Assembly: GCA_032718475.1 (NCBI GenBank)
Contig: JAUCBJ010000896.1
Span: 36,513 to 100,512 of the forward strand
DNA: 64,000 nucleotides
Direction of reading: 5' to 3'
Source: Nemertoderma westbladi
Lineage: Eukaryota; Xenacoelomorpha; Nemertodermatida; Nemertodermatidae
Below the pieces are notes generated by a model. It searched no databases. It had not been told where the DNA came from and saw nothing but the letters and a program-made list of their open reading frames with translations. The translations under genes were made by a program, and so were the position numbers. Positions 48,201 to 60,191 of the stretch are shown here, one piece after another (position 1 is the stretch's first letter; each line of letters starts with the position of its first letter).

Positions 48201-49060
48201 CGTAACGCTATAATGTGCTATTTTATGAGCAACGACGTAATATAGTTAGTATTTAATTGCTCTAAATGTTGGGTCGAAATGCCGGCGTTTAATGATTTCC
48301 CTAGAGAAATCCAACCCAACCACTGATCAGATGTGGGCAGAGGATTTACAGAATTTAATAAATAATTTTAATTAATAATAATATTTCCTAACAGAATAAA
48401 GAGTTGGAAGAGTTAGTTTACATGTTACATGATACAGATATAGTGATTTCATCCATTACACTGTATCAGATAATGGCTCCTCGGCTAATAAAGCAGAAAG
48501 ATGGGCTGAAGATTCAACAAAGAGTTGATGGATCTGTTGACTTCTATCGAAACTGGGATGAATATGTTGAAGGATTTGGCGACCCGAATACCAATTTTTG
48601 GTTGGGGTTGGCGGCGATCCACAAGCTGAGTGAAAACGGGGTGAAGTTGAGGGTCGATTTGTGGTACACTGGAAATGGGTGTGTATATCCCAATGATTGG
48701 AGAAATCGTAGTAAAAGGTATTACACCAACGAACACAAATACGCGGAATACAACAACTTCTCTATCGGATCAGCTGCAACTAATTACACCCTAAATGTAT
48801 CCGGTTACCATGGTACTGCTGGTGAATCATTGGAGTGGTATCACAACGGTCTCCCATTCTCTACCAAGGACCGCGATAATGACGGGTGGGGCTCCAACTG
48901 CGCCGTAGATCGTACTGGGGCGTGGTGGTACAAGGACTGTGCGTGGAGTAACTTGAACGGAGAATATGGTGGTGGTGATAATGGGATTGGACCTTATTGG
49001 GTTCATTTTACTAGATATCAGCCGGTTTATCGAGTTGAAATGAAGATTTGGATTGAGTAA
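45256..49060 (+). CDS. Secreted coiled-coil fibrinogen-related protein (FReD), five exons
   Basis: Coding exons: 45256-45312, 47077-47106, 47467-47583, 47696-47821, 48395-49060, all in phase 0 with GT-AG introns, giving 331 residues. Exon 1 is a hydrophobic signal peptide (residues 1-19). Exons 3 and 4 are near-copies that code for a charged heptad-rich coiled coil beginning VTELEEQNTELEGNIT. Exon 5 holds a fibrinogen-related domain from about residue 145: DGSVDFYRNW, GYHGTAGESL, the calcium site DRDND (269-273) and C279/C292 of the second disulfide with GAWWY between. This resembles ficolin, angiopoietin-like and invertebrate FREP lectins, probably a secreted oligomeric pattern-recognition protein. 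Odd points: the N-terminal first disulfide of the domain is missing and a ~20-residue insert carries an extra C206; C25 may link chains. The ATG is supported by the TATA box and signal peptide. Confidence 0.87.
45313..47076 (+). other. Intron 1 of the fibrinogen-related gene
   Basis: Donor GTAAGT, acceptor TTACAG. It contains CCATTTGGTC/GTTGTC-rich DNA near 45.7 kb, GTACCGG-rich DNA near 46.1 kb and the 69-bp minisatellite. No ORF of note. Confidence 0.8.
46473..46985 (+). repeat. Minisatellite, ~69-bp unit, seven copies, in intron 1
   Basis: Each unit has TTGGTTAGAAAATCCCGCCT, CTGTAACCTGCTCCTTTCCC and TTAAGTGATCGTTTATTG; the last two copies are diverged. Confidence 0.9.
47215..47403. repeat. 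189-bp near-perfect hairpin in intron 2
   Basis: Arms 47215-47301 and 47317-47403 (87 bp each) are reverse complements with two mismatches that I can see; the loop is 15 nt. It sits between exons 2 and 3, so the pre-mRNA can form a long double-stranded stem. A diverged partial copy near 43.4-43.55 kb suggests a fold-back transposable repeat. Confidence 0.9.
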
Positions 49061-50192
49061 AACTGTAAGTTTTATATAAAATTACTAAATAATTTCAATA
49101 GAGTTGCGTTGGAAACTAACTTTTACATTTAATTATAAAATATATAAATAATATTAATATAATATAAAAAATTAATTACAAAAAATATTAAAATATAATA
49201 AAAAAAATTTATATAATAAAAAATATAAATAAAATATATGATATAATATATTTGGGTGAAAAGTTAATAATAATAATTAATAATAATGAGTTCCGGAATA
49301 AATATCGTTTTTTACTATAAAATTATTTACTTTAACGTTTTTATTATTTATTTTGCAGTTAGAATTCCCAATAAGTTTTAGAAGAGACTGAATCTTGGCT
49401 ATTCTGCTATATGTTACCAGTTTATATGTGTGATGGTTATGGGTTATTGGTTTATGTTTGGTTAATATTTACAATATATTAATAAATTATAGTTGCAATA
49501 ACTTAACTTTATTTACTTAACTTGCTGTTAGACCAGGAGGGGCCGGTTGCATATAAATCAACCTTAGCTAAGGGGAACCTTAAGTCATAAGTGTTGCCTT
49601 AAATATTTCAACATCCGTATCAGTTGTTGTCTGCCTAATATTACCTAAAATATTTTATAGAAAAATAGCTGATATAATTAAACAAATTAATTGTTAATTA
49701 AACTTCTTTATTACCTAATAATATACAAATAAATCCTATTATATTTTAACGCCTCTGTTTGAATATCGCCAGTTATTGGGTTTCTGGGGGTGATTATAAT
49801 GCACACGCTATACCTAATACTGGGGGGCCGTCCTAAGACAAACCCAACTCGAATTTTGACGAAAATGAGATATTGGTATCATTTTAAAGCTTATGGATTG
49901 TTCTATCTGGTGGTAGAACTTAATAGAGTGCATCTAAACTATAAAGGGGTTAAAAAGGGTTTAGAATGTAACTGCATTGTATGAATTTGTTAAAGCATGC
50001 CACGGCAGAACCATGTAACCAACCGTAATGTGACAATGACACTATTAATGCTACTAATATTATACTATGGTTCTATTATACTACTAATGTAACTATAAGC
50101 GTACACCATGTATCTCATGCGAGTTTCATTGTTTTGGCTTAGGAACAGCTGTGGAAATTTATATAATTTACATGATGTAATATAATTAATAC
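49061..50192 (+). other. 3' UTR of the fibrinogen-related gene and intergenic DNA
   Basis: A GTAAGT donor lies just after the stop (AACT|GTAAGT at about 49,065) and a TTTTGCAG acceptor near 49,360, so the 3' UTR may be spliced. AATAAA at 49481-49486 is a possible poly(A) signal. Beyond it I see no gene up to the LTR. Confidence 0.45.
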
Positions 50193-50760
50193 TGTCTTAC
50201 GGGATCCACGGAGGATCCCGGTTTATCCGGTTATTCTAATTACGCGTCCCCGCCGTGTGAGTGAAAGATGGTTAAGAGTTCTGATATCGTTAATGTTCGT
50301 AGTTCTGATATAATATAATATGACAAGCACAGATAATAAGTAATAGCATTGGGTTATTGCAGTATAAAATAGGTGAATGATGGCTACAGTGGATGACGGC
50401 AGGACGACGGTATTAGAAGTCACCGCTCTGCCCTAGCTAAACCGACTAGCAGAATGAGATAACTAACTAATAAGTAACATGATAGCTGGTAATATATTGC
50501 ACGGGATGGCCATATCTCGCTACCCAGCCGGTGCCTCTCTCCCATTGGCTAATATCCCTGTTGGCGCCCTTTGGAGTGTTTCCCTTCACTCCTGCTATTC
50601 TCTCTCTGTCAGGGGTATGGCCCCCTGACCCCTATTGTGCGTTTCTCCTTCCCACTCTGTTGGGGTGACACGAGTGGTTGATTACCCAACCTCGTGGCCC
50701 CCAATATTGCTTAATGGCTCACTTTATGGGGTTTGGTGAGGCGGAATTGATTCGCTAACA
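50193..50760 (-). repeat. 3' LTR of element F
   Basis: 568 bp with TG...CA ends; same architecture as B and C LTRs but clearly diverged (starts TGTCTTACGGGATCC on the plus strand). Confidence 0.85.
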
Positions 50761-50798
50761 CTCCCCCCCATGCTATCTTCCCGGTGAGAAGATAGCAT
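50761..50798 (-). promoter_or_regulatory. Polypurine tract and hairpin (F)
   Basis: Same tract and 11-bp stem as in B and C, preserved although the flanking sequence has diverged. Confidence 0.8.
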
Positions 50799-51269
50799 CA
50801 ACCTCTAAGTGCGCTTCAATTCCGCTGGAACTCGATCTATTATCGGGTGTGGGGTGGAGTTAATTTCTTGGAGTCGGCTTTCCAGGCCGCTCCCTATGGG
50901 TATGATCTCACTACCCTCTGGCGTCTCGTGTCGGGCCGATCGTGCGCTTCTCTCACACAATTTTTGTTTCCCCAACACTCTCACCACTCTAACTCCGCTC
51001 TCTGACTCAACTCGCTCTTACCCTCTCCCCACACCTGAATCGCACTCTTCTCTCTCGCCAACAGTTCCTTTCACTATCTCCTCTCTACTCCCTGCCACTC
51101 TCTAAGGCCCTGACCTCTAATGCTACCCCTGTGCTATCATACTATCTACCTTATCTAAGGTCTAACTTGCTAACTATCTAGCTTCTCTAACTCTAACTAA
51201 CTCCTAACTCTACTAACTACTAACTCTACTCTCTGCTAACTCTTACTACTTCTATTCTAACTCTGACTA

Positions 51270-51720
51270 AAACCCTCCATCTACGTGGCGCTTGTGGTGC
51301 CCACAACCATTCTACTACTACTTCTACTCTGCTACTATCTTTCTAACTCTACTAACTCTCTACAATCTCTAACTCTACTACCTGGCACCCTATGTGCCCG
51401 TCTCTACTATTCTACTCTCTGGCACCTTATGTGCCCTCTCCACTACTCTACTCTATCTACATCTCCACCTCCACTAATACCTCTATCTACGTGGCGCTTG
51501 CGGTGCCCACAACCACTCTCTGCTACTACTTTCTACGTGGCGCTTCCGGTGCCCACAACCACTCTTTCCTACTACTTTCTACGTGGCGCTTCCGGTGCCC
51601 ACGACCCCTCTCTTACTACTTTCTACGTGGCGCTTCCGGTGCCCACAACCTCTCTACCACCGCTACTTCCTACGTGGCGCTTCCGGTGCCCACGACCTCC
51701 CCTACTACTACTCGTGGCAT
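51270..51720 (-). repeat. Minisatellite of the B type in F
   Basis: About seven units with CTACGTGGCGCTT and GGTGCCCACAACC, as in B. Confidence 0.85.
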
Positions 51721-51856
51721 GACAATACGCCACACTCCCTTACCCCGCCGCCTTCTAACTCTACTTCTACTTTACTTACTACTAACTCCTTACTATCTTC
51801 CACTAACTATTTATTATTTAATTATTTATTATTTATTTTTAATTAAATAATTTTCT

Positions 51857-51915
51857 TGTGGGAAGGGCGTCTCGCCCTCATTCCCACCCCCCTCAGTCCA
51901 AATATTGGACGACTA
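51857..51915 (-). ncRNA. Conserved double-hairpin block (F copy)
   Basis: Same two stem-loops and purine run as at 20935-21003 and 27004-27067. Confidence 0.5.
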
Positions 51916-52184
51916 ATCTCTAAGCTGCCCCTCAATCTTCCATCGATTCTTCCATGAGGCACTGTCCCGCTGCTGCTCTTGTTGGTCCTGTAGGATTCGC
52001 CGCACTCTCTTCGCCAATTCCATCTTACCAGGAATTGGTTCTCCCTCTTCTGCCACCCTGAAATCGGGTCTCTCCGCCGCCTTCTTAACTATCTCGTCTC
52101 CTGGCATCAAAATGCCACCTCCCTCCTTGTTATCTCCCGGCGGCAGAATGAAAAGAAAGTGAAAGAACAGGCAGAACAGAAGGT
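51913..52184 (-). CDS. C-terminal fragment of the B-type last ORF: hydrophobic segment plus charged tail
   Basis: From the cut at 52,184 the frame reads a hydrophobic segment (LLFCLFFHFLFIL), then a Gly/Asp linker and about 75 charged residues ending WKNRWKIEGQLRD. In B the codon after the hydrophobic segment has become TGA, so F shows the longer form. The hydrophobic stretch could be a membrane anchor; no family recognised. Confidence 0.5.
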
Positions 52185-52770
52185 CCACGAAGCTAAGGAA
52201 AATCAACTACTTTCGCTAAGAAAGATTTTCCTTAGCTGAGATGGTCTATTCATAGTGGGCTATTTTACTTGTATGAGGCAGATTTAGGTGAAAAAACTAG
52301 CCTTTAAAAGTACCCTGAAATTTTGCATGTATATACAACTCATCAAGGCGCGTCGTGTGGGATGGGTCTCATATCCAGGAAAAATCTGGTTTCCATGGCA
52401 ACGGACTTAGAAAAAAGTCTATGTATTTCAAGTCAATATTTGTAACTCTATTTGTAGGAAAACTATAATAGATATAAACTTGGGGTTTCTCAACACAACT
52501 ATAAGGTCCATAGCAGAGCCGATTGAGGTTAAATAGAAAATCCGGTTACCTTGGCAACCGGGCTAAACAGATGTTAAAATTTATAAAATGTTAATTTGAA
52601 GCCTAAGGTTAAGGTGTTATGTCTTGGGACCAACCCCTACCCCCACTATATGACTTATTCTGCGTCCGAATTTCATTCTTTAATTTTGCAGTTACCATGA
52701 AAACCGCTGAAAACAGATGTTTTTATACAAAAATAACTCATTTGGACATAGACTTCGCGATAAAATTTTA
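52185..52770 (+). mobile_element. Helitron-like copy P0, plus orientation, interrupted
   Basis: Starts TCCACGAAGCTAAGGAAAAT with the 14-bp hairpin that marks this end, inserted in element F. It is broken off after AAAATTTTA at the start of the next copy; a matching continuation in the same orientation lies at 59,918-60,066. Confidence 0.75.
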
Positions 52771-53982
52771 CTAGAAAGGCATTTCCTAAAGGAAATGCAA
52801 CCACGAAGCTAAGGAAAATTAAACACTCTTTGACTCATCAGTTCATTGATTTACCGAGTTAAAAGAACTCCCGGTATTGCCAAGGTAACTGGACTTTTCT
52901 AGAAATGCTGAGTTTTACATTAAGATCTAGTTTGTGGTTCCAGGTGACACATCGACTTCAAGGAAGCTTCATTGAGTAGTTTATGTGCAAAATTAATTAT
53001 TAATTTGTTAAAAAGTCTGTTTGCAGTGGTTGTCAAGGTAACTGGCAAATAGAACAACGTAGATTGGATGCAGAATAAGTGATATTATGCTGGTAGGGGT
53101 TGGTCCCAAGTCATAATGCCTTTAACTTGTGTTTCTAATTATAATTTTTTAAATTATAACATCTGTTTCGCATGGTTACCAAGGTAACTGGATTTTCTAA
53201 TTAACCACAATTGGCTCCTCTAAGGACCTTCCTTATAGTTGAGTTGGGAAACCCAATATTTATATCTAATACAGTTTTCCTACAAACAAGAGTTAAAAAT
53301 ATAGACTTGAATGATATTGACTTTAATAAGCTCCAGTTACCATGGTAACTAGATATTTTTGCAATGTTTTGAGTTTCACTAAAAGTTCCAAATAGTGGTC
53401 CAGATAACACATACCCAGTTTTGTAAAATTTTATCGTGAAGTCTATCTCCAAATGAATAATTGTTGTATAAAAACATCTGTTTTCAGCGGTTGTCATGGT
53501 AACTGCAAAATAGAACAATCAAATTCGGGCGCAGAATAAGTTATATAGTGGGGGTAGGGATTGGTCCCAAGTCATCACACCTTAACCTTAGGCTTCAAAT
53601 TAACATTTTAAAAATTTTAACTTCTTTTTACCCCGGTTGCCAAGGAAACTGGATTTTCTATTTAACCTCAATCGGCTCTGCTATGGACCTTATAGTTGTG
53701 TTGAGAAACCCCAAGTTTATATGTATTATAGTTTTCCTACAAAAAGAGTTACAAATATTGACTTGAAGACTTTTCCTGGATATGAGACCCATCCCACACG
53801 ACGCGCCTTGATGAGTTGTATATACATGCAAAATTTCAGGGTACTTTTAAAGGCTAGTTTTTTCACCTATCAAAAAACACTAAATCTGCTCCATACAAGT
53901 AAAACAGCCCACTATGAATAGACCATCTCAGCTAAGGAAAATCTTTCTTAGCGAAAGTAGTTGATTTTCCTTAGCTTCGTGG
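52771..53982 (-). mobile_element. Helitron-like unit 1 (type I)
   Basis: 1212 bp. On the minus strand: TC start, CCACGAAGCTAAGGAAAAT subterminal repeat, body of ~153-bp monomers, inverted copy of the subterminal repeat, hairpin GCATTTCCTTTAGGAAATGC, then CTTTCTAG end followed by T. The 3' portion carries the ACTCTTTGACTCATCA version. Confidence 0.85.
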
Positions 53983-54708
53983 ATAGACTTTAATAAACTC
54001 CAGTAACCATGGTAACAAGATATTTCTGGAATGTTTTCAGTTTCACTAAAAGTTCCAACTAGTGGTCCAGATAACACATACCCAGTTTTGTAAAATTTTA
54101 TCGTGAAAGTCTATGTCCAAATGAATAAGTTTTGAATAAAAACATCTGTTTTCAGCGGTTGTCATGGTAACTGAAAAATAGAACAATGTAATTCGGATGC
54201 AGAATAAGTTATATAGTGGGGGTAGGGGTTGGTCCCAAGTCATAACACCTTGCCCTTAGGCCTCAAATTAACATTTTATAAATTTTAACATCTGTTTATC
54301 CCGGTTGCCAAGGTAACTGGATTTTCTATTTAGCCTCAATCGGATCTGCTATGGACCTTATAGTTGTGTTGCGAAACCCCAAGTTTATATCTATTATAGT
54401 TTTCCTACAAATAGAGTTATAAATATTGACTTGAAATACATAGACTTTTTTCTAAGTCCGTTGCCATGGAAACCAGATTTTTCCTGGATATGAGACCCGG
54501 CCCAAAAGATGCGCCTCGTCGAGTAGTATATACATGCAAAATTTCAGGGTACTTTTAAAGGCTAGTTTTTTCACCGGTCAAAAAAAACCAAATCTGCCTC
54601 ACACAAGTAAAATAGCCCACTATGAATAGACCATCTCAGCTAAGGAAAATCTTTCTTAGCGAAAGTAGTTGATTTTCCTTAGCTTCGTGGACTTGGGACT
54701 AACCCCTA
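53983..54708 (-). mobile_element. Partial Helitron-like unit
   Basis: A 5' half unit (minus orientation) ending at CTTCGTGG 54690, plus an 18-bp scrap. Lacks the hairpin/CTAG end; probably the host of a later insertion. Confidence 0.75.
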
Positions 54709-55974
54709 CTAGAAAGGCATTTCCTAAAGGAAATGCAACCACGAAGCTAAGGAAAATTAAACAAACGGCCACAATTTGGTTCGTTGCTTAGCCTAGTTTA
54801 GTAGCATTTGCCAATAAATAACTTCTATTCCCATGGAAACTAGAGTTCTCTGGAACTGTTGGTTTTACCTTTGAAAAAAGATTCAGTCCAGATTGTTTTT
54901 CAGATAACACATCGAGTTTCAGAAAATATTGTAGTTTATGTCCAAATTACAGATTTTCTATCAAAATGCATCTGTTTGCAGTGGTTGTCATGGAAACTGA
55001 AAAATAGAACAATGTAATTCGGATGCAGAATAAGTCATATAGTGGGGGTAGGTGTTGGTCCCAAGTCATAATACTATTAAATTGTGCTTCAAATTATCAT
55101 TTTATTAATTTTAACATCTGTTTACTCTTGTTGCTATGGTAAATGGATTTTCTAATTAACTTCGAACGGCTTGTATATGGACCTTATAGATGAGTTGCAA
55201 AACCCCAAGTTTATATATATTACAGTTTTTCTCCAAATAGAGTTATGATTATAGACTTGAATGATATATAACTTTAAAAAAACTACAGTTACCATGGTAA
55301 CTAGATATTTCTGGAATGTTTTGAGTTTCACTAAAAGTTCCAACTAGTGGTCCAGATAACACATACCTAGTTTCGTAAAATTTTATCGTGAAGTCTATGT
55401 ACAAATGAATAATTTTCGTATAAAAACATCTGTTTTCAGCGGTTGTCAAGGTAACTGCAAAATAGAACAATCAAATTCGGACGCAGAATAAGTTATATAG
55501 TGGGGGTAGGGATTGGTCCCAAGTCATCACACCTTAACCTTAGGCTTCAAATTAACATTTTAAAAATTTTAACATCTGTTTAGCCCGGTTGCCAAGGTAA
55601 CTGGATTTTCTATTTAACCTCAATCGGCTCTGCTATGGACCTTATAGTTGTGTTGAGAAACCCCAAGTTTATATGTATTATAGTTTTCCTACAAATAGAG
55701 TTACAAATATTGACTTGAAATACATAGACTTTTTTCTAAGTCCGTTGCCATGGAAACCAGATTTTTCCTGGAGATGAGACCCATCCCACACGACGCGCCT
55801 TGATGAGTTGTATATACATGCAAAATTTCAGGGTACTTTTAAAGGCTAGTTTTTTCCCCGACCAAAAAAAACCAAATCTGCCCCATACAAGTAAAATAGC
55901 CCACTATGAATAGACCATCTCAGCTAAGGAAAATCTTTCTTAGCGAAAGTAGTTGATTTTCCTTAGCTTCGTGG
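54709..55974 (-). mobile_element. Helitron-like unit 2 (type II)
   Basis: 1266 bp with both ends intact; the 3' portion carries the AAACGGCCACAATTTGG version. Nearly identical to the unit at 60192-61457. Confidence 0.88.
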
Positions 55975-56085
55975 ATTTATTCAAAAATGAATGAAACTGT
56001 TATCACTATATATCTTACTAGAACTACTGACACTAATGTGGAACAGCTAGGATATTTGCGCTTTGTTTTTGTTTTAGTTTTAGTA
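55975..56085. other. Unique spacer between Helitron-like units
   Basis: About 110 bp unrelated to the units; no gene. Confidence 0.5.
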
Positions 56086-57349
56086 CTAGAAAGGCATTTC
56101 CTAAAGGAAATGCAACCACGAAGCTAAGGAAAATTAAACAAACGGCCACAATTTGGTTCGTTGCTTAGCCTAGTTTAGTAGCATTTGCCAATAAATAACT
56201 TCTATTCCCATGGAAACTAGAGTTCTCTGGAACTGTTGGTTTTACCTTTGAAAAAAGATTCAGTCCAGATTGTGGTTCAGATAACACATATCGAGTTTCA
56301 GAAAATATTGTAGTTTATGTCCAAATTACAGATTTTCTATCAAAATGCATCTGTTTGCAGTGGTTGTCATGGAAACTGAAAAATAGAACAATGTAATTCG
56401 GATGCAGAATAAGTCATATAGTGGGGGTAGGGGTTAGTCCCAAGTCATAATACTATTAACTTGTGCTTCAAATTATCATTTTATTAATTTTAACATCTGT
56501 TTAGTCTTGTTGCTATGGTAACTGGATTTTCTAATTAACTTCGAACGGCTTGTATATGGACCTTATAGATGAGTTGCAAAACCCCAAGTTTATATATATT
56601 ACAGTTTTGCTACAAATAGAGTTATCAATATAGATTTGAATGATATAGAGTTTAATAAACTACAGTTACCATGGTAACTAAATTTCTGGAATAATTTAAG
56701 TTTCACTAAAAGTTCCAACTAGTGGTCCAGATAACACATACCCAGTTTTGTAAAATTTTATCGTGAAGTCTATGTCCAAATGAATAAGTTTTGAATAAAA
56801 ACATCTGTTTTCAGCGGTTGTCATGGTAACTGAAAAATAGAACAATGTAATTCGGATGCAGAATAAGTTATATAGTGGGGGTAGGGGTTGGTCCCAAGTC
56901 ATAACACCTTGCCCTTAGGCCTCAAATTAACATTTTATAAATTTTAACATCTGTTTATCCCGGTTGCCAAGGTAACTGGATTTTCTATTTAGCCTCAATC
57001 GGATCTGCTATGGACCTTATAGTTGTGTTGCGAAACCCCAAGTTTATATCTATTATAGTTTTCCTACAAATAGAGTTATAAATATTGACTTGAAATACAT
57101 AGACTTTTTTTGAAGTCCGTTGCCATGGAAACCAGATTTTTCCTGGATATGAGACCCGGCCCAAAAGATGCGCCTCGTCGAGTAGTATATACATGCAAAA
57201 TTTCAGGGTACTTTTAAAGGCTAGTTTTTTCCCCGATCAAAAAAAACCAAATCTGCCCCATACAAGTAAAATAGCCCACTATGAATAGACCATCTCAGCT
57301 AAGGAAAATCTTTCTTAGCGAAAGTAGTTGATTTTCCTTAGCTTCGTGG
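56086..57349 (-). mobile_element. Helitron-like unit 3 (type II)
   Basis: 1264 bp, both ends intact, CTAG end preceded by A on the plus strand. Confidence 0.88.
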
Positions 57350-57392
57350 ATTGACTTCAGTTATCATGATAATGTTTAATGAACTATTATTA

Positions 57393-58658
57393 CGAGAAAG
57401 GCATTTCCTAAAGGAAATGCAACCACGAAGCTAAGGAAAATTAAACAAACGGCCACACTTTGGTTCGTTGCTTAGCCTCGTTTAGTAGCAATTGTCAATA
57501 ATTAACTTCTATTCCCATGGAAACTAGAGTTCTCTGGAACTGTTGCTTTAACCTTTGAAAAAAAATTCAGTACAGATTGTGGTTCAGATAACACATATAC
57601 TGAGTTTCAGAAAATATTGTAGTTTATGTCCAAATTACCGATTTTCTATCAAAATGCATCTGTTTGCAGTGGTTGTCATGGAAACTGAAAAATAGAACAA
57701 TGTAATTCGGATGCAGAATAAGTCATATAGTGGGGGTAGGGGTTAGTCCCAAGTCATAATACTATTAACTTGTGCTTCAAATTATCATTTTATAAATTTT
57801 AACATCTGTTTAGACTTGTTGCTATGGTAACTGTATTTTCTAATTAACCTCAAACGGCTTGGATATGGATCTTATAGATGAGTTGCAAAACCCCAAGTTT
57901 ATATATATTACAGTTTTGCTACAAATAGAGTTATCAATATAGATTTGAATGATATAGAGTTTAATAAACTACAGTTACCATGGTAACTAAATTTCTGGAA
58001 TAATTTAAGTTTCACTAAAAGTTCCAACTAGTGGTCCAGATAACACATACCCAGTTTTGTAAAATTTTATCGTGAAGTCTATGTCCAAATGAATAAGTTT
58101 TGAATAAAAACATCTGTTTTCAGCGGTTGTCATGGTAACTGAAAAATAGAACAATGTAATTCGGATGCAGAATAAGTTATATAGTGGGGGTAGGGGTTGG
58201 TCCCAAGTCATAACACCTTGCCCTTAGGCCTCAAATTAACATTTTATAAATTTTAACATCTGTTTATCCCGGTTGCCAAGGTAACTGGATTTTCTATTTA
58301 GCCTCAATCGGATCTGCTATGGACCTTATAGTTGTGTTGCGAAACCCCAAGTTTATATCTATTATAGTTTTCCTACAAATAGAGTTATAAATATTGACTT
58401 GAAATACATAGACTTTTTTTGAAGTCCGTTGCCATGGAAACCAGATTTTTCCTGGATATGAGACCCGGCCCAAAAGATGCGCCTCGTCGAGTAGTATATA
58501 CATGCAAAATTTCAGGGTACTTTTAAAGGCTAGTTTTTTCGCCTATCAAAAAACCCCAAATCTGCCTCACACAAGTAAAATAGCCCACTATGAATAGACC
58601 ATCTCAGCTAAGGAAAATCTTTCTTAGCGAAAGTAGTTGATTTTCCTTAGCTTCGTGG
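57393..58658 (-). mobile_element. Helitron-like unit 4 (type II)
   Basis: 1266 bp. The terminal tetranucleotide is CTCG instead of CTAG (minus strand). Its right end is only two bases from unit 5. Confidence 0.88.
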
Positions 58659-58660
58659 AA

Positions 58661-59917
58661 CTAGAAAGGCATTTCCTAAAGGAAATGCAACCACGAAGCT
58701 AAGGAAAATTAAACACTCTTTGACTCATCACTTCATTGCTTTACAGAGTTAAGAGGCATATGCCTTAAAGACTCATATTACAATGGCAACCGGAGTTTTC
58801 TAGAACTGCTGAGGATTACATTAAGATCCGGTTTGTGGTTCCAGGTGACACATACTTCAATTCAGTTTCATTGAGTAGTTAATGTGTAAAACAAAGTATT
58901 TAATTGTTAAAACGTCTGTTTGTAGTGGTTGTCATGGAAACTGAAAAATTGAGACAATTAAATTGGATGCGTAATTAGTGATATAGTGGGGGTAGGGATT
59001 GGTCCCAAGTCGTAATACCTTAATGTTATGCTTCAAATAACCATTTTATAAATTTGAACATCTGTTTAGCATGGTTGCCCTGGTAACTGGATTTTCTAAT
59101 TAACCTCAATCAGCTCGACTATTGTCCTTATCATTGAGTTGAGAAACCCCAAGTTTATATCTATTGCGGTTATTCTATAAATAGAGTTATGAATATAGAC
59201 TTGAATGATATAATCTGTAATAAACTCCAGTTACCACGGTAACTAGATATTTCTGGAATGTTTTTTAGTTTCACTAAAAGTTCCAACTAGTGGTCTAGTT
59301 AACACATAACCAGTTTCGTAAAATTTTATAGCGAAGTCTATGTCCAAATTAGTAATTTTTGTATAAAAACATCTGTTTTCAGCGGTTGTCATGGTAACTG
59401 CAAAATAGAACAATCAAATTCGGACGCAGAATAAGTTATATAGTGGGGGTAGGGGTTGGTCCCAAGTCATAACACCTTAACCTTAGGCTTCAAATTAACA
59501 TTTTATAAATTTTAACATCTGTTTAGCCCGGTTGCCAAGGTAACTGGATTTTCTATTTAACCTCAATCGGCTCTGCTATGGACCTTATAGTTGAGTTGAG
59601 AAACCCCAAGTTTATATCTATTATAGTTTTCCTACAAATAGAGTTATAAATATTGACTTGAAATACATAGACTTTTTTCTAAGTCCGTTGCCATGGAAAC
59701 CAGATTTTTCCTGGATATGAGACCCATCCCACACGACGCGCCTTGATGAGTAGTATATACATGCAAAATTTCAGGGTACTTTTAAAGGCTAGTTTTTTCC
59801 CCGACCAAAAAAAACCAAATCTGCCTCATACAAGTAAAATAGCCCACTATGAATAGACCATCTCAGCTAAGGAAAATCTTTCTTAGCGAAAGTAGTTGAT
59901 TTTCCTTAGCTTCGTGG
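58661..59917 (-). mobile_element. Helitron-like unit 5 (type I)
   Basis: 1257 bp, directly head-to-tail with unit 4, followed by a fragment in the opposite orientation. Confidence 0.88.
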
Positions 59918-60191
59918 ACGAAACTGGGAATGTGTTATCTGGACCATTAGTTGGAACTTTTAGTGAAACTGAAAACGTTCCAGAAATATCTTGTTACCAT
60001 GGTACCTGGAGTTTATTAAAGTCTATATCATTCAAGTCTAAATTCAATACTCTATTTGTAGCAAAATACACGAAGCTAAGGAAAATCAACTACTTTCGCT
60101 AAGAAAGATTTTCCTTATCTGAGATGGTGTATTCATAGTGGGCTATTTTACTTGTATGGGGCAGATTTAGTGTTTTTTGACTCCAGAAAAA
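59918..60191 (+). mobile_element. Two opposite-orientation Helitron-like fragments
   Basis: 59918-60066 continues the P0 copy (GAAACTGGGAATGTGTTATC...). At about 60,067 a second plus-orientation 5' end begins (slightly altered, CACGAAGCTAAGG) and runs 120 bp. Confidence 0.7.

Larger units (their letters stand above)
50193..52184 (-). mobile_element. Truncated B-family LTR element F
   Basis: A 3' LTR, polypurine tract, 3' non-coding region, minisatellite, conserved hairpin block and the end of the last ORF, all colinear with B. It is cut at about 52,184 by the start of a Helitron-like copy; the rest and the 5' LTR are missing. Confidence 0.85.

Noticed and set aside
52771-59919. 2-bp AC target duplication at Helitron-like ends
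   Set aside because: AC appears on both sides in only a few cases; the left flank is always A before CTAG/CTCG and the right base varies, which fits Helitron-type insertion without duplication better.
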